Assembly (NCBI RefSeq): GCF_001610875.1
Contig: NZ_CP011272.1
Coordinates: forward strand, 3,825,988 to 3,889,987
From: Pirellula sp. SH-Sr6A
GTDB lineage: Bacteria; Planctomycetota; Planctomycetia; Pirellulales; Pirellulaceae
Reading direction: 5' to 3'
DNA: 64,000 nucleotides
Both the position numbers and the translations under genes were made by a program. The notes under the pieces were generated by a model. It saw nothing but the letters and a program-made list of their open reading frames with translations. It ran no database searches and had not been told where the DNA came from. Shown here piece after piece: positions 9,274-18,953 of this stretch (its first letter is position 1; every line of letters starts with the position of its first letter).

Positions 9274-9618
9274 ATGTCCAAAAAAGATGTCTTTCGAGTT
9301 GTCACCCGTGCGGAAGATGGATCGATTCGGATCCGGGACTTTCATTCCGCCGAGTCGATCTTTCGAACGCATACACAAATCGGGATCGACGATAGTAGCA
9401 CCGACTTGGATCTCCGCGGCATGCCAGTCTTTCGCGGATTGATCGGTCCCATTCCCGAAGGAAAGAATATTGCGAGATACGAGTCCCCTGAAGTCTTCGA
9501 GCTGATGACCAAGGAGTGGGCGACCAATAAGCCGCGACGTCGACGACGAACGTCGAAGCCTGATGCGGATGCTCCTATGGATGCACCGGCAAATGAATGG
9601 GTCGCCCCATCCAATTAA
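9274..9618 (+). CDS. Small basic-tailed hypothetical protein
   Basis: 114 residues. GGAGG sits 5 bases before the ATG, one of the clearest ribosome-binding sites in the window. The first 80 residues look folded (MSKKDVFRVVTRAEDGSIRI...), with a middle segment RGLIGPIPEGKNIARYESPE. The tail is very basic (KPRRRRRTSK) and then acidic/proline-rich, so it may bind nucleic acid or another polyanion; that is inference from composition only. No signal peptide or membrane segment is seen. I do not recognise a family. It stands alone, convergent with the FtsX-type gene that ends at 9662. Confidence 0.7.
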   Translation: MSKKDVFRVVTRAEDGSIRIRDFHSAESIFRTHTQIGIDDSSTDLDLRGMPVFRGLIGPIPEGKNIARYESPEVFELMTKEWATNKPRRRRRTSKPDADAPMDAPANEWVAPSN

Positions 9619-9661
9619 GTCGAACCGTCCACTCGAGTCGCCCTTCCCGACGAAGAAGAGT

Positions 9662-12600
9662 TTACGTCTCGGAGCGAAGGGCTGCGAGCAAGGGCCAACG
9701 CATCGCGAACGACGCTGCAAACCAACTCGTTAACCCGCCGACTATCAAGATCAAACCGAGCATCCACAGCGGCGTTACCAGCCCTCCAAAAGGCTGGCCG
9801 GCCACGAGGGCAGGGATCGTGGCCAATGCGGCCGCCACTCCTCCGATAGCGAGCCCTCGGAACAACTGCCAACCGTTCTCGAGTGTCAGGATCCAAACAA
9901 GTCTTCGTTTGGTGAACCCTAACGCTCGCATCGAAGCGAGCTCCGCCCTGCGTTCGAGCGCGCCGCGTATCTGCGTCACCCCCAGTCCAACGGTCCCAAG
10001 CAAGAGTCCCATCGCGCCGAGGAGTTGGAACGCGGACAAATAGGTGTTTTGCACCGCGAGGAGTTGAGACAGGATCTTGGAACTTTCGACCAAGTCCAAG
10101 CCTTGCTCCTCCCATCCGTTTTCCAAAAGGCTCTTCAAGGCAGGCAACTCAGCCATCTTGTCGGAAGGAACTTCGACCAGAAACGATTTATAACCTGCGA
10201 TCGTGGGGAACATGCGTTTGAAGTTTTCTTCACCGATGATCAAACTCCCTTGCAGGATCGTGTTTTGCAACACGCCAGCGGTCTTGAAAAAGATCGGAGC
10301 TCCATCGAATTCGAACGAAAAGACTTCTCCGACATACCCACCTAAATGGAGAGCCCATAGAGCGGTGTTTTGGTCCAGCACCACGGGTATGGGCGATTCC
10401 TTGGTCCCATTTCCCGTTCCCTCTAGGGAGGTCCAAGGAGATTGGCCTGCTGGGGCAGACTTTTGAAACCACGCGAATCGGGAGTTACCGTTCTCCTGGC
10501 GATCGATCTCGACGATGCGAGGGCTCATCCCTAGGACTTGCGGTTCGTTGGCCTGATAGAGATTGTTGCAGCTCGCATCGTCCCCGCCACGAACACGCAG
10601 GGAAACGATTTCGATATCGGTCCAGGGATCGCCTGCTGCCGCAAGATTTTCGCGGCGTGCTTCGGCATTTCCCAGCTCCGTGTATATGGGGCTACTGCTC
10701 TTACCCATCCACACGAAACCTCCCATGCCAGGCTCCGTCGGAGTCGCTTGAAAAAGACTCATCGATAGGATCAGGAACGATGCGATGGCGACCAAAGCGA
10801 TTGCCAGGATGCTTCGCGCCGGAGCGCGGCTGGCGCTGCTGCTCGCGAGCGCGAACTCATTTGGAATGCTATCGACTCGATGGCGAAACCGTCGCAGTCG
10901 TCCCCAGACCCAAACGAGTCCGCAGATCATGAATAGCATACCCGCCCCCACAAACGCACCCGCTTGGGCTTGCCCCTGCAAACCGACTCCGACCCCGAGC
11001 AGGCCCACGCCCGCGAGAAGGGATAGGCCGACGGCGAAGGTGGACCATTTCGACGATCGAATCGCAATGCCGGGCTCTTCGAACTTCCCCCGCAGCAAGA
11101 GCGTGATTGGGGATTTAGCAATGCGACGCGATGCGATATAGATGGCCACCAGGGCAGTCCCCCAACTGGCTAGCCATCCCGCGATCAAGCTGGTCGGCAT
11201 GACGTAGTAATCCAAGAACGATACTGTGATGGCACCGACCCACCAAGTCTTTAAAAGAGCGATCATCGCATACGCGTATAGCATTCCTAGGCCAATACCC
11301 AAGGTCGCTCCAATCGCTGCCAAAATAGCTCCCTCGGCCATCAACAATTTACGAATGGAAGATCTCGTCCAACCGGTCGCCGCTAACAACCCCCAGTGAT
11401 TGGCGCGTCGTTCGATGGAAAGACGAAACAGAAGAGCGACGAGCAGCAAAGCCGCTGCGATCAGGAAGAAACTAAGCGATAGGAAGAGGGCATCGAAGGG
11501 AGTCGTTCCGCTGGAACGCGCCAACTGTTGCTCGCGCAGGGGTAGCTCTCTCCATCCCAAAACACCCAAATGGCTCTGAACAATCGACTGCACCTTTTTC
11601 TGTACTGCATCTCGGGATGCTTCGTCGAGCCCGTCGAAACGAATGCTCGTAACGTTTCCAAATCGAGAACCGAACAGCTTCTTTCCTCGCTCCAATGGCA
11701 TGAACAGTTTGGGAGTCAGTCGATGCGAATTCCAGTAATCATCGTCCCGCGAATCGATGGTCCGTTTGAGTGGAAAGGGAGTATCCCATTTGCTGATCGA
11801 GTCTTGGTCGGTGATCCCTGGAACGGTAGGAGTCCATTGCGGATCATTGAAGGGTGTCGGCGATTGCTCGAACACCGCCGGGCGATTCCGCAGGTAGGGT
11901 GTTTTGGGTTCCGTCAACGGGGCGATTGCGACGATGGTCGCTTCAAATTGCTTTTCGATTTCTTCTCCTTCGACCGTTTCGGGCAAGAAATAGTCGATGG
12001 TGATTCGGTCGCCAACGGCTAGCTTCAATTCGTCCGCCAACCATTGATTGATGACTACCCATTCGTCGCCATCGGGCTTTTGGATGGGGGCCGCGGATGG
12101 ACTGGCCTGCTTCAACAACTGCGCTAAAAGCTCCCAGTCGACGGCGCTGATGGTGGAGTAGGGAACGCTTTGGCGATGGTTGTCTGCAGGCTTTGTGACG
12201 TTCCTGTTTTCGACATTGTTGGCGAGATAGGTCAGGATGGGCTTGGGAGAATAGTCCTGCGTCCCTCGAAGGATCTCATGGGCGATGGTGTCGGGTAGTA
12301 GCATTTGATCGGTCGTGATGTGATAGTAATCGAGCACAAGCGACCGATCTTGGGGGCTCGAGGCTTGAACGCGGTCGAACTGCAGTCCGAGATCGGCAAG
12401 GCTAGGGCGTATGTTCTGTAGAAGCGAAACCGATTTTGGGCCGGCGGCCTGCTCGGTAGAGGCGATAGTCGTGACCATCGCATTGATTTGATCGCCGATC
12501 TCTATGGCGTCTTGGATCGCCTTCTTGTCCACGAATGCATTGACGGGGGGACGTTGATCGCTGCGAAGGGAAAATCGAGCCAGTCCTTCATCGGGCAAGA

Positions 12601-13156
12601 TATCGACGACCTCCCACCGAGGCATCACATACGTGTCTTGCTCTCGTTTTCCAAGAGCGCTTTCGGCCGGGACTAACGCGCTGGCGGCAACTCGAAGCGT
12701 GATCAAATCGCCGATGCGGACTCGCAAGGTATCAGCGGCAGATTGGTTGAGGACGACTTGCTCACCGCTCGGAAGTTTCGGGGGACGGTGATCACCCAAT
12801 TCCCAAAACGAGGCATCGACTCCCAGTAACGTCAATTCGTTCGCCCGGTAGATCTTTTTGCCATCCTCGCCACGAACTTCGTGTTGAGCCGTGGACTGTT
12901 GTAGGTAGATGAGTTCATGAACACTACCTTGCACCTGAGTCTTGTCGAGCAGGGCGGCGGAGAACCAGCGAGGAGCGAGGAGGATGCGATCGATGTCGCC
13001 GATGCGGTCTAGCGCGATGGTACGAAGCGACCCTCGAACGCTATCGCCTACGATCAATGCGCCGACAATGACGGCGCCCGCCACGGCTACTCCTGCAATT
13101 ACGGGAATCAAGAGATTTCGAAAGTGTGCAATCGTTCTGAGAATCAGCGATAGCAT
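9662..13156 (-). CDS. Large FtsX/MacB-type ABC transporter permease
   Basis: 1164 residues. One membrane segment near residues 12-36 is followed by a long extracytoplasmic region (about 40-590) with MacB-like features. A block of FtsX-type transmembrane helices follows (LFLSLSFFLIAAALLLVALLF, MLYAYAMIALLK, then several more), then a second periplasmic part and a final FtsX block at the C-terminus (NTYLSAFQLLGAMGLLLGTVGLG, LASMRALGFTKRRL). This is a two-FtsX-domain permease of the lipoprotein-export/MacB type. No ATP-binding subunit lies beside it in the window. It starts 5 bases after the stop of the DUF58 gene, so it is the third gene of a MoxR-DUF58-permease operon. Confidence 0.85.
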   Translation of the reverse strand: MLSLILRTIAHFRNLLIPVIAGVAVAGAVIVGALIVGDSVRGSLRTIALDRIGDIDRILLAPRWFSAALLDKTQVQGSVHELIYLQQSTAQHEVRGEDGKKIYRANELTLLGVDASFWELGDHRPPKLPSGEQVVLNQSAADTLRVRIGDLITLRVAASALVPAESALGKREQDTYVMPRWEVVDILPDEGLARFSLRSDQRPPVNAFVDKKAIQDAIEIGDQINAMVTTIASTEQAAGPKSVSLLQNIRPSLADLGLQFDRVQASSPQDRSLVLDYYHITTDQMLLPDTIAHEILRGTQDYSPKPILTYLANNVENRNVTKPADNHRQSVPYSTISAVDWELLAQLLKQASPSAAPIQKPDGDEWVVINQWLADELKLAVGDRITIDYFLPETVEGEEIEKQFEATIVAIAPLTEPKTPYLRNRPAVFEQSPTPFNDPQWTPTVPGITDQDSISKWDTPFPLKRTIDSRDDDYWNSHRLTPKLFMPLERGKKLFGSRFGNVTSIRFDGLDEASRDAVQKKVQSIVQSHLGVLGWRELPLREQQLARSSGTTPFDALFLSLSFFLIAAALLLVALLFRLSIERRANHWGLLAATGWTRSSIRKLLMAEGAILAAIGATLGIGLGMLYAYAMIALLKTWWVGAITVSFLDYYVMPTSLIAGWLASWGTALVAIYIASRRIAKSPITLLLRGKFEEPGIAIRSSKWSTFAVGLSLLAGVGLLGVGVGLQGQAQAGAFVGAGMLFMICGLVWVWGRLRRFRHRVDSIPNEFALASSSASRAPARSILAIALVAIASFLILSMSLFQATPTEPGMGGFVWMGKSSSPIYTELGNAEARRENLAAAGDPWTDIEIVSLRVRGGDDASCNNLYQANEPQVLGMSPRIVEIDRQENGNSRFAWFQKSAPAGQSPWTSLEGTGNGTKESPIPVVLDQNTALWALHLGGYVGEVFSFEFDGAPIFFKTAGVLQNTILQGSLIIGEENFKRMFPTIAGYKSFLVEVPSDKMAELPALKSLLENGWEEQGLDLVESSKILSQLLAVQNTYLSAFQLLGAMGLLLGTVGLGVTQIRGALERRAELASMRALGFTKRRLVWILTLENGWQLFRGLAIGGVAAALATIPALVAGQPFGGLVTPLWMLGLILIVGGLTSWFAASFAMRWPLLAALRSET

Positions 13157-13161
13157 GGGCG

Positions 13162-14565
13162 TTACCCCGGGTTGGAGGGTTGGAAGTACGGTGTGATTTC
13201 CTCGTTCGCGACGTTGAGCCAGATTAGATTCTTCCAGAAGAGGATGTTGCGATCCTGGCTAGGCGAGCGAATGCTAGGAGCCATCGCTTGATGTTTGGGG
13301 CGGGTGCTAACGACGAGCAAATTCTCCACTCGTCGGTATTCACCTTCTAGCATCTCGAGAGCCAACGGAAGACCGTCGGTCTCGCCTGCGCGAGCCGTTC
13401 CTAGCCTGTCGAGCAAGGCGGTGTTCTGGGCTCGCGTCTGAATGCGAATCGCGATGGTCGGATCGCTGTCCGCGATGGCCAGGGTCAAGACGGCATTGTT
13501 GGAGGAGGCGATTTGGTTGGCGACGCTCGCCGCAAACTCGACCGCGAGGTCTTCAGTGCTCTCAAACTCTTCCCTTGTCATGCGGGAAGAGCTAGGGGGC
13601 AGACAGAGATCGAGGACCAAGATGAATTCGCGGCTATCAGACCTTTGAAACTGCTTCACCATCAATTCCCCCAAGCGAGCAGAGGAGCGCCAGTGAATCC
13701 ACCGTGGACTGTCGCCAGGCTGGTAGGCCCGCAATCCAAAGAACTCCCCTTCGTCCGAAATCGATCGCGACTTGCGCTGTTGGACGCCAGTGATTTTTCC
13801 TTCAAAGAGCTCGAGCCATCCGGGAAGCAGGCGACCGATCGCAGGCTGCGCGATGAACGAAGCTGTGCTCGAGCTTTGGAGAAATGATCGCATCAGTCCG
13901 AGGGGGAATCGGGTGGAGATTTCTGTGTCCAGAAATCGATAGTTGCCACGGCGTTGGACAGTGCAGCGATATTTCTGTGATCGTTGTGCGTGAGGTGGAA
14001 GAATGGGGAACAGGAGTGCGATGGTTTGTGACACCTGTTTGGCGGTCGACGACTTCGGTGCAAAGACGATTCGCTCTTGAACTTGAACCAACCAAGCCCC
14101 AAGCCATCGCTTTGGATTGGTCACCTCCAATTCGACTTCGAATTCCTTGCGAGCCTGAATCGACTTAGGGAGCCTCCTAAAGGGATGCAGCCCGTAGAGC
14201 GTCTTGGCGCAGACCCGCCACTGGACAAGCATCAAGGCGAGAAGGGTACCCGCGAGGATGACGAGCAAGTTCACGTCGCGAAGGACCGCTCCGAGAACGA
14301 TAAAGCAGATCATGAACGCGAACTGCCAACCCTCTCGCGTTAAACGGGTCGTGACCGGAGTTGCGAAACGCCTCGCTAATCGAATCGCGCGCCAGGGAGA
14401 CAGAATCCACGAGCTCCAACCCCGCAGTCGCTCGGCGCCCGTTGCCGCTGCTTCCGCTGTCCTGGCATCCTGTTCCGAAGAAAGGGGGGCGGTTGCGTCG
14501 GTGTTGGAAACCGAATCGTCCGCCTTCTTGTCCGTGAACATCATTGAGCGTTCATGCCTGATCAT
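13162..14565 (-). CDS. DUF58 domain protein
   Basis: 467 residues from the ATG at 14565, which forms an ATGA overlap with the stop of the MoxR gene; an in-frame start at 14592 would reach deeper into moxR and is less likely. A hydrophobic pair near residues 75-110 (FAFMICFIVLGAVL, LLVILAGTLLALMLV) anchors the N-terminus. The central GLRAYQPGDSPRWIHWRSSARLGELMVKQF is the DUF58 signature. A vWA-like C-terminal domain follows (FILVLDLCLP). DUF58 proteins are almost always encoded beside MoxR AAA ATPases, which are thought to act on them as chaperones. Here the permease gene follows 5 bases downstream, so the three probably share a transcript. Confidence 0.9.
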   Translation of the reverse strand: MIRHERSMMFTDKKADDSVSNTDATAPLSSEQDARTAEAAATGAERLRGWSSWILSPWRAIRLARRFATPVTTRLTREGWQFAFMICFIVLGAVLRDVNLLVILAGTLLALMLVQWRVCAKTLYGLHPFRRLPKSIQARKEFEVELEVTNPKRWLGAWLVQVQERIVFAPKSSTAKQVSQTIALLFPILPPHAQRSQKYRCTVQRRGNYRFLDTEISTRFPLGLMRSFLQSSSTASFIAQPAIGRLLPGWLELFEGKITGVQQRKSRSISDEGEFFGLRAYQPGDSPRWIHWRSSARLGELMVKQFQRSDSREFILVLDLCLPPSSSRMTREEFESTEDLAVEFAASVANQIASSNNAVLTLAIADSDPTIAIRIQTRAQNTALLDRLGTARAGETDGLPLALEMLEGEYRRVENLLVVSTRPKHQAMAPSIRSPSQDRNILFWKNLIWLNVANEEITPYFQPSNPG

Positions 14566-15497
14566 AGGGGAACGTCGACATTGCGTAAGCACCGCTCGAT
14601 GATTGCTTCCGCAGTCGAGCGTTCGCTGCCCGCCGTGAACCCGCGCGGCATGATCCGGTGGGCTAAGACAGGAATGGCCAACGACTTGACGTCATCGGGA
14701 ACGACATATTTGCGACCGGAGATCAACGCATGCGCTTGCGCGGCGCGGTAATACGCGATCGTTCCCCGCGTGCTGACACCGACCTGGATCTCATTGCTGC
14801 GGCGCGTCTGCTCGACAATCTCGAGCAAGTAATCGATGACGGTGTCTTCGACGGTGATTGCACGAGATTGCTGTTGCAGCGTTTTGATTTCCTCGATGGA
14901 TGCGACCGGTTTCAGCGCGTCGACTGGTTCACCGCTCTGGTGGGACTTTAGTACGTTCTTTTCGGCATCGCGTCCTGGGTAGCCCACATCGATTCGCATG
15001 ATGAAGCGATCGAGTTGGCTTTCAGGCAGAACATAGGTTCCTTCGAATTCGAACGGGTTCTGGGTAGCGATCACCAGGAACGGATCGGGAAGCGGGTAGG
15101 TCTTTCCGTCCACGCTCGCTTGATGTTCACTCATCGCTTCGAGAAGGGCGCTCTGCGTTCGCGGTGGTGCACGATTGATTTCATCTCCCAACACAACATT
15201 GGCGAAAATCGGACCCGGGGAGAATTTGAATTCCCCGTTGTGGTAGATGCTGCTGCCGATAATGTCGGAGGGGAGAAGATCCGGAGTGAATTGAACGCGT
15301 GTGAATTTTCCGTCGATGCTCTTCGCAATCGCTTTCGCCAAGAGGGTCTTACCGACCCCAGGCACGTCTTCCAGCAAAAGATGCTCTCCAGCGAGCAATG
15401 CAATCAGAATGCGGCGAACCACTTCCTTTTTGCCAAGAACGACCGACTCGATGTTTTGTTCCAGTCGGGTTAGAACCGGAGGTATTTCATTGGCCAT
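14562..15497 (-). CDS. MoxR-family AAA+ ATPase
   Basis: About 311 residues from MANEIPP; an in-frame start 54 bases upstream at 15551 is possible, but its added residues look non-coding. Walker A EDVPGVGKTLLAKA, Walker B VVLGDEINRAPP, sensor 1 FLVIATQNPFEFEGTY and the arginine-finger region LPESQLDRFIMR are all present and intact. The C-terminal lid ends in HRIMPRGFTAGSERST, as in MoxR-type ATPases. These proteins remodel or activate vWA/DUF58 partners, and the DUF58 gene follows with a 4-base ATGA overlap. First gene of the operon reaching to 9662; the promoter should lie between it and the gene ending at 15722. Confidence 0.93.
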   Translation of the reverse strand: MANEIPPVLTRLEQNIESVVLGKKEVVRRILIALLAGEHLLLEDVPGVGKTLLAKAIAKSIDGKFTRVQFTPDLLPSDIIGSSIYHNGEFKFSPGPIFANVVLGDEINRAPPRTQSALLEAMSEHQASVDGKTYPLPDPFLVIATQNPFEFEGTYVLPESQLDRFIMRIDVGYPGRDAEKNVLKSHQSGEPVDALKPVASIEEIKTLQQQSRAITVEDTVIDYLLEIVEQTRRSNEIQVGVSTRGTIAYYRAAQAHALISGRKYVVPDDVKSLAIPVLAHRIMPRGFTAGSERSTAEAIIERCLRNVDVPL

Positions 15498-15721
15498 GCC
15501 ATACCGAGGGGTAAGAGGAACCGAGCGAACGCGAAGGTCGACGCGGTGCAAGGGGAGCGATCTCGCTGCGGATTCGCTCGAAGGTGCCTCGATATTGTAG
15601 TGATTAAGTAAAGGAAGCGAAGAACCTGGTCAGAGTGCCGGTTGGTATAAGGTGTTGTTGTACAAGGAAGACTGACGTCATCGCCCGTCGTCATCGCCCC
15701 CTCGCCGGACCTTGGATTCCC

Positions 15722-16561
15722 CTAGGCCGCTGCCCGCGCGCGAGGTTCCGTTTCGATATCTTTTTCCGCGGAGGGTTCGGTCCAAGTTGGGTCATAACGA
15801 AGCCAATAATCTCGAACCCAGTCGACGGGACCGAAGCCGAATTTTCTTTTCGTTCCCCATCGGTAGTTGCCCAGTGGTACGACATCTACCGGACGCGGCT
15901 TGCCATGAAAGACCACAATCTTGGCCCGTTTGGGTTCTCGAATTCGCGGAATCAATCGATTCAGTGGGTAGTACTTCATGCAATGCCACTTGAAACTAGC
16001 CGTCCAAGAAACCGGCCAATACGAGCGCTGAGAAACATGCTCGGTTAAGAAGTCTTGGTCGAGCAAGTATCGCGACGGAATCGTCTTGTCCGCCATGAAC
16101 TTCTCGTAGATGCTGGATTGCTCCCGCGGAATGAAGCCAAGTATCGAGCCTTGGACTCCTCGGTCGGGCCGCAGGGAAGATGGGAGCAGATTCCACAGCG
16201 TTGGGTTCCATTCCCGGAGAACATGGAGCCCCGGTTTGGAACGGATCTGTTCGAAGAACGGATCGAGACTGGAACGGACGAGTACATCGAGATCGAGATA
16301 GAGTGCGGGCTCATCGGGCGGTAGCATGCCAGGGGCAAAAATGGAGAGTTTGGGCCAGCAACCCAACTTTTGATGCGCTAAAGGGAGCCCCATGTCCGGC
16401 ATCGGAATCCCTTCGATGTCCGAATCCAGCCCCTCCAAATTGTCCGTCACGCACACGAATCGATGCGGTCTATTCAAGTTCGCAGCGACCGCGTTCTTGA
16501 GAAGCCGAACATAGGACACCGGAAAGGCATCGAGCCAACGGGTGCAGACGACAGTGACCAT
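15722..16561 (-). CDS. Glycosyltransferase-like (GT-A fold) protein
   Basis: 279 residues. It opens with a Rossmann-like strand (MVTVVCTRWLDAFPVSYVRLL) and contains ALYLDLDVLV (about residues 89-98), the DxD type of metal and nucleotide-sugar motif found in GT-A fold glycosyltransferases such as GT8. Further family-like segments are QGSILGFIPRE and a C-terminal KIVVFHGKPRP. No membrane segment is seen, so it is probably cytoplasmic and acts on cell-surface glycan or lipid precursors; donor and acceptor are unknown. AAAGGAA lies 6 bases before the ATG at 16561. The adjacent MoxR gene starts more than 200 bases downstream on the same strand, so co-transcription is possible but not shown. Confidence 0.75.
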   Translation of the reverse strand: MVTVVCTRWLDAFPVSYVRLLKNAVAANLNRPHRFVCVTDNLEGLDSDIEGIPMPDMGLPLAHQKLGCWPKLSIFAPGMLPPDEPALYLDLDVLVRSSLDPFFEQIRSKPGLHVLREWNPTLWNLLPSSLRPDRGVQGSILGFIPREQSSIYEKFMADKTIPSRYLLDQDFLTEHVSQRSYWPVSWTASFKWHCMKYYPLNRLIPRIREPKRAKIVVFHGKPRPVDVVPLGNYRWGTKRKFGFGPVDWVRDYWLRYDPTWTEPSAEKDIETEPRARAAA

Positions 16562-16773
16562 GGTATTCCTTTACTTCGGCATCGATGATATCGCAGGAAC
16601 ATTATTCAAAAACTCAATGATCCCCGTCAACCTCGGTAGGCCACCACACCGGGGAATCATTGAGAATCCCCAAAGAAAATTCGTGGTTAGGGGTATCGAA
16701 ACGGACTCTCTGGGCCGTATGCTACCGAATTCTGAACACTGGCCCGAGACCTCGATCTTTCCTGTTTTTTGCC

Positions 16774-18171
16774 ATGTCCAAGTCGACCAAACTGACCATT
16801 GTTGAAGCGGAATCCGAGAAGTTTCCTTTCGTCTACCGGACTCCCCTGAAGTTCGGCGGACGGGTAGTCAAGGACGTGACGGTATTCCGCACCAGCCTCA
16901 CGATCGAGGACAAGGCCAAGAAGAAGACGGCAGTCGGCATGGGGGAAATGACCATGGGGACCGCCTGGGCCTGGCCGAGCAAACAGCTCTCGCCGGAAAT
17001 GGCGCTCCGAACCGTGATCACTTTGGCGGATCGGATTGTTCAAGCCCTTCCGGACCTGGAACCAGCCTCCCACCCGCTCCACTTCTGGCCGCAAATCAAA
17101 GCCATTGCAAAGGCCAAGGCCGCGGAACTGGTCGAAGCGATGAAGCTCACCGAACCCATTCCGGATTTGGCAATCGCCCTGGCGGCTTCGACTGCCGATA
17201 TCGCTTTGCACGATGCCTATGGTCGATTGAACAACGCCAACGCCTTCGATTGCTTGACCCCCGAGCACATCGGAGGGGACCTGTCTACTTGGCTGGGAGA
17301 GGACTTCGTCGGCAAACACTTCCAAGATGCGATCTTGAGCAAGCCGACTTCGACACTCGCTCTTTATCACTTGGTTGGTTCGTTGGACCCGCTCTCCACA
17401 GCGGATCTGAGCAAGCCGATCGGGGATGGGCTGCCCGAAACATTGGAAGAATGGATCCGCACGCAGCACCTTTCGCACTTGAAGATCAAGCTGACCGGCC
17501 AAGACCTCGACGCCGATGTCGGACGGTTGGTCGAAATCGAGAGGATCGCGATGCGAGTCGCCCCAACCCGCATTTGGTCCTACTCAATGGACTTCAACGA
17601 AGCATGCGAGAACGAAGACTACGTGATCGATTTCTTGGAACGAATCGATCGGCTAGCCCGCGAAGCGATTGGAAAGCTCCACTACATCGAGCAACCCATG
17701 GGACGAGACCTTCGAGCCCGTAAAGAAGTCACCATGCACCGCGTGAGCCGACTCAAGCCGGTTGTGATCGATGAGTCCCTCACCGATTTGGATGCCTTTA
17801 TGTTCGCCAAACAGCAAGGCTATTCAGGGATCGCTATCAAGGCTTGCAAGGGGCTGAGCGACTCGCTTCTGTTTGCTGCTGCCGCCAAGAACTACGGCAT
17901 GAAGTGCTATGTGCAAGATCTCACCTGCGTCGGTGCTTCGTTCCTGACATCCGCCTCCCTGGCGTCGCGCATCGCGGGCTTGACCGCCGTCGAAGGGAAT
18001 GGACGACAGTATTGCCCCGCAGGAAACAAAGATTGGGAGTCGCTTTACCGCCCCATGTTCAAAGTTTTAGGGGGAGTTGTGCCGACGGAACTATTGGGAG
18101 GCGTGGGACTCGGTTTCGCCTGGCCTCGCAATTTGCTTTCTAAAAAGTACGCGTCGCTCGCACAAGGCTAG
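16774..18171 (+). CDS. Enolase-superfamily enzyme (dipeptide epimerase/MLE-like)
   Basis: 465 residues from MSKSTKL. An in-frame start at 16660 would add 38 residues that look non-coding. The barrel motifs of the enolase superfamily are visible in order: LKIKLTG (KxK general base on strand 2), YSMDFNEAC (metal Asp), YIEQP (metal Glu), VIDESL (third metal acid) and IAIKACKG (second catalytic lysine). A lysine on each side of the active site is the pattern of the muconate-lactonizing/dipeptide-epimerase branch, not of mandelate racemase proper. The substrate cannot be read from the sequence; no peptidoglycan-recycling gene is adjacent. The ribosome-binding site is weak at either start. Confidence 0.82.
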   Translation: MSKSTKLTIVEAESEKFPFVYRTPLKFGGRVVKDVTVFRTSLTIEDKAKKKTAVGMGEMTMGTAWAWPSKQLSPEMALRTVITLADRIVQALPDLEPASHPLHFWPQIKAIAKAKAAELVEAMKLTEPIPDLAIALAASTADIALHDAYGRLNNANAFDCLTPEHIGGDLSTWLGEDFVGKHFQDAILSKPTSTLALYHLVGSLDPLSTADLSKPIGDGLPETLEEWIRTQHLSHLKIKLTGQDLDADVGRLVEIERIAMRVAPTRIWSYSMDFNEACENEDYVIDFLERIDRLAREAIGKLHYIEQPMGRDLRARKEVTMHRVSRLKPVVIDESLTDLDAFMFAKQQGYSGIAIKACKGLSDSLLFAAAAKNYGMKCYVQDLTCVGASFLTSASLASRIAGLTAVEGNGRQYCPAGNKDWESLYRPMFKVLGGVVPTELLGGVGLGFAWPRNLLSKKYASLAQG

Positions 18172-18224
18172 GCAGCGAGCTGTCGCAAACTTGTGTTGAC
18201 GCAATCTCAAAGAGCTTCATAAGC

Positions 18225-18953
18225 GTGGATTCCATACGTTCCTGTATTGTCGCACCCGGGAAGACTCCCGATACGGTCATTGCCCCGGATGGTGTCGTGA
18301 TGAAAATCCCACCCGGATGGGAATTGCTCCCTCCAGGGGACGCCGGGTTGACTCGACGCGTTAAAGCGGCCACCGATACGTGGACCGTTCAAGTCAAAAA
18401 GGGACGGAAGCTCTTCTCTCAAGGCGTCTGGGCCGCTGCAAACGTCATAGCCGCCAAACGCGCGGAGCTGGAAAAGGAAAGGGCTACGGAGGCTTACGCC
18501 AAAAGGAAGCAATCCGATCTAGCTCGCCGCGAACGCAAGCAAGAAGCGTACGTGGAAAGCTTTGAAGCCACTGTTTTTCGCTTTCTCGATTTCCATCCCT
18601 GTCACCTTGATACGGCTAAGAATTTGGCCAAAGCCGTCTCCGACCATGCGACCCCAGTCGGTAGCGGCACCGTCGCAAGAACCGAACGAATCCCCATCGA
18701 AGAACGAGCCGAAGCTGCCGTAATCGCTTGGATGCGCCACCAAACGACTGCTTACGACAACATGAAAATTCCCCGAGTTCGTGGCGAGCGGCGCGAAGTC
18801 CGACGCATGCTCGCCCAACGCTCTCGACAGTTGCTAGAATCGTATCGCAAGGGGGAATCTGTCCCAGCCAAGAGCTGTCCTTTACAATCAGCCCTCCAAC
18901 AGCCCCCCGCATACAACCACAACAGGTCCAATGTACCACCAAACGATTGTTAA
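18225..18953 (+). CDS. DUF2293-like protein
   Basis: 242 residues from a GTG at 18225. The N-terminal half holds a short domain (VMKIPPGWELLPPGDAGLTRRVKAA) and a charged helix (residues about 75-110, AKRAELEKERATEAYAKRKQ) that may form a coiled coil. The C-terminal half, with AAVIAWMRHQTTAYDNM and RGERREVRRMLAQRSRQLLESYR, matches what I remember of DUF2293, a family of unknown function with a conserved H-x-x-T-x-Y-D motif. No signal peptide is seen. The last 23 bases overlap the start of pgl, so the two may be translated together. The exact start is uncertain. Confidence 0.7.
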   Translation: MDSIRSCIVAPGKTPDTVIAPDGVVMKIPPGWELLPPGDAGLTRRVKAATDTWTVQVKKGRKLFSQGVWAAANVIAAKRAELEKERATEAYAKRKQSDLARRERKQEAYVESFEATVFRFLDFHPCHLDTAKNLAKAVSDHATPVGSGTVARTERIPIEERAEAAVIAWMRHQTTAYDNMKIPRVRGERREVRRMLAQRSRQLLESYRKGESVPAKSCPLQSALQQPPAYNHNRSNVPPNDC

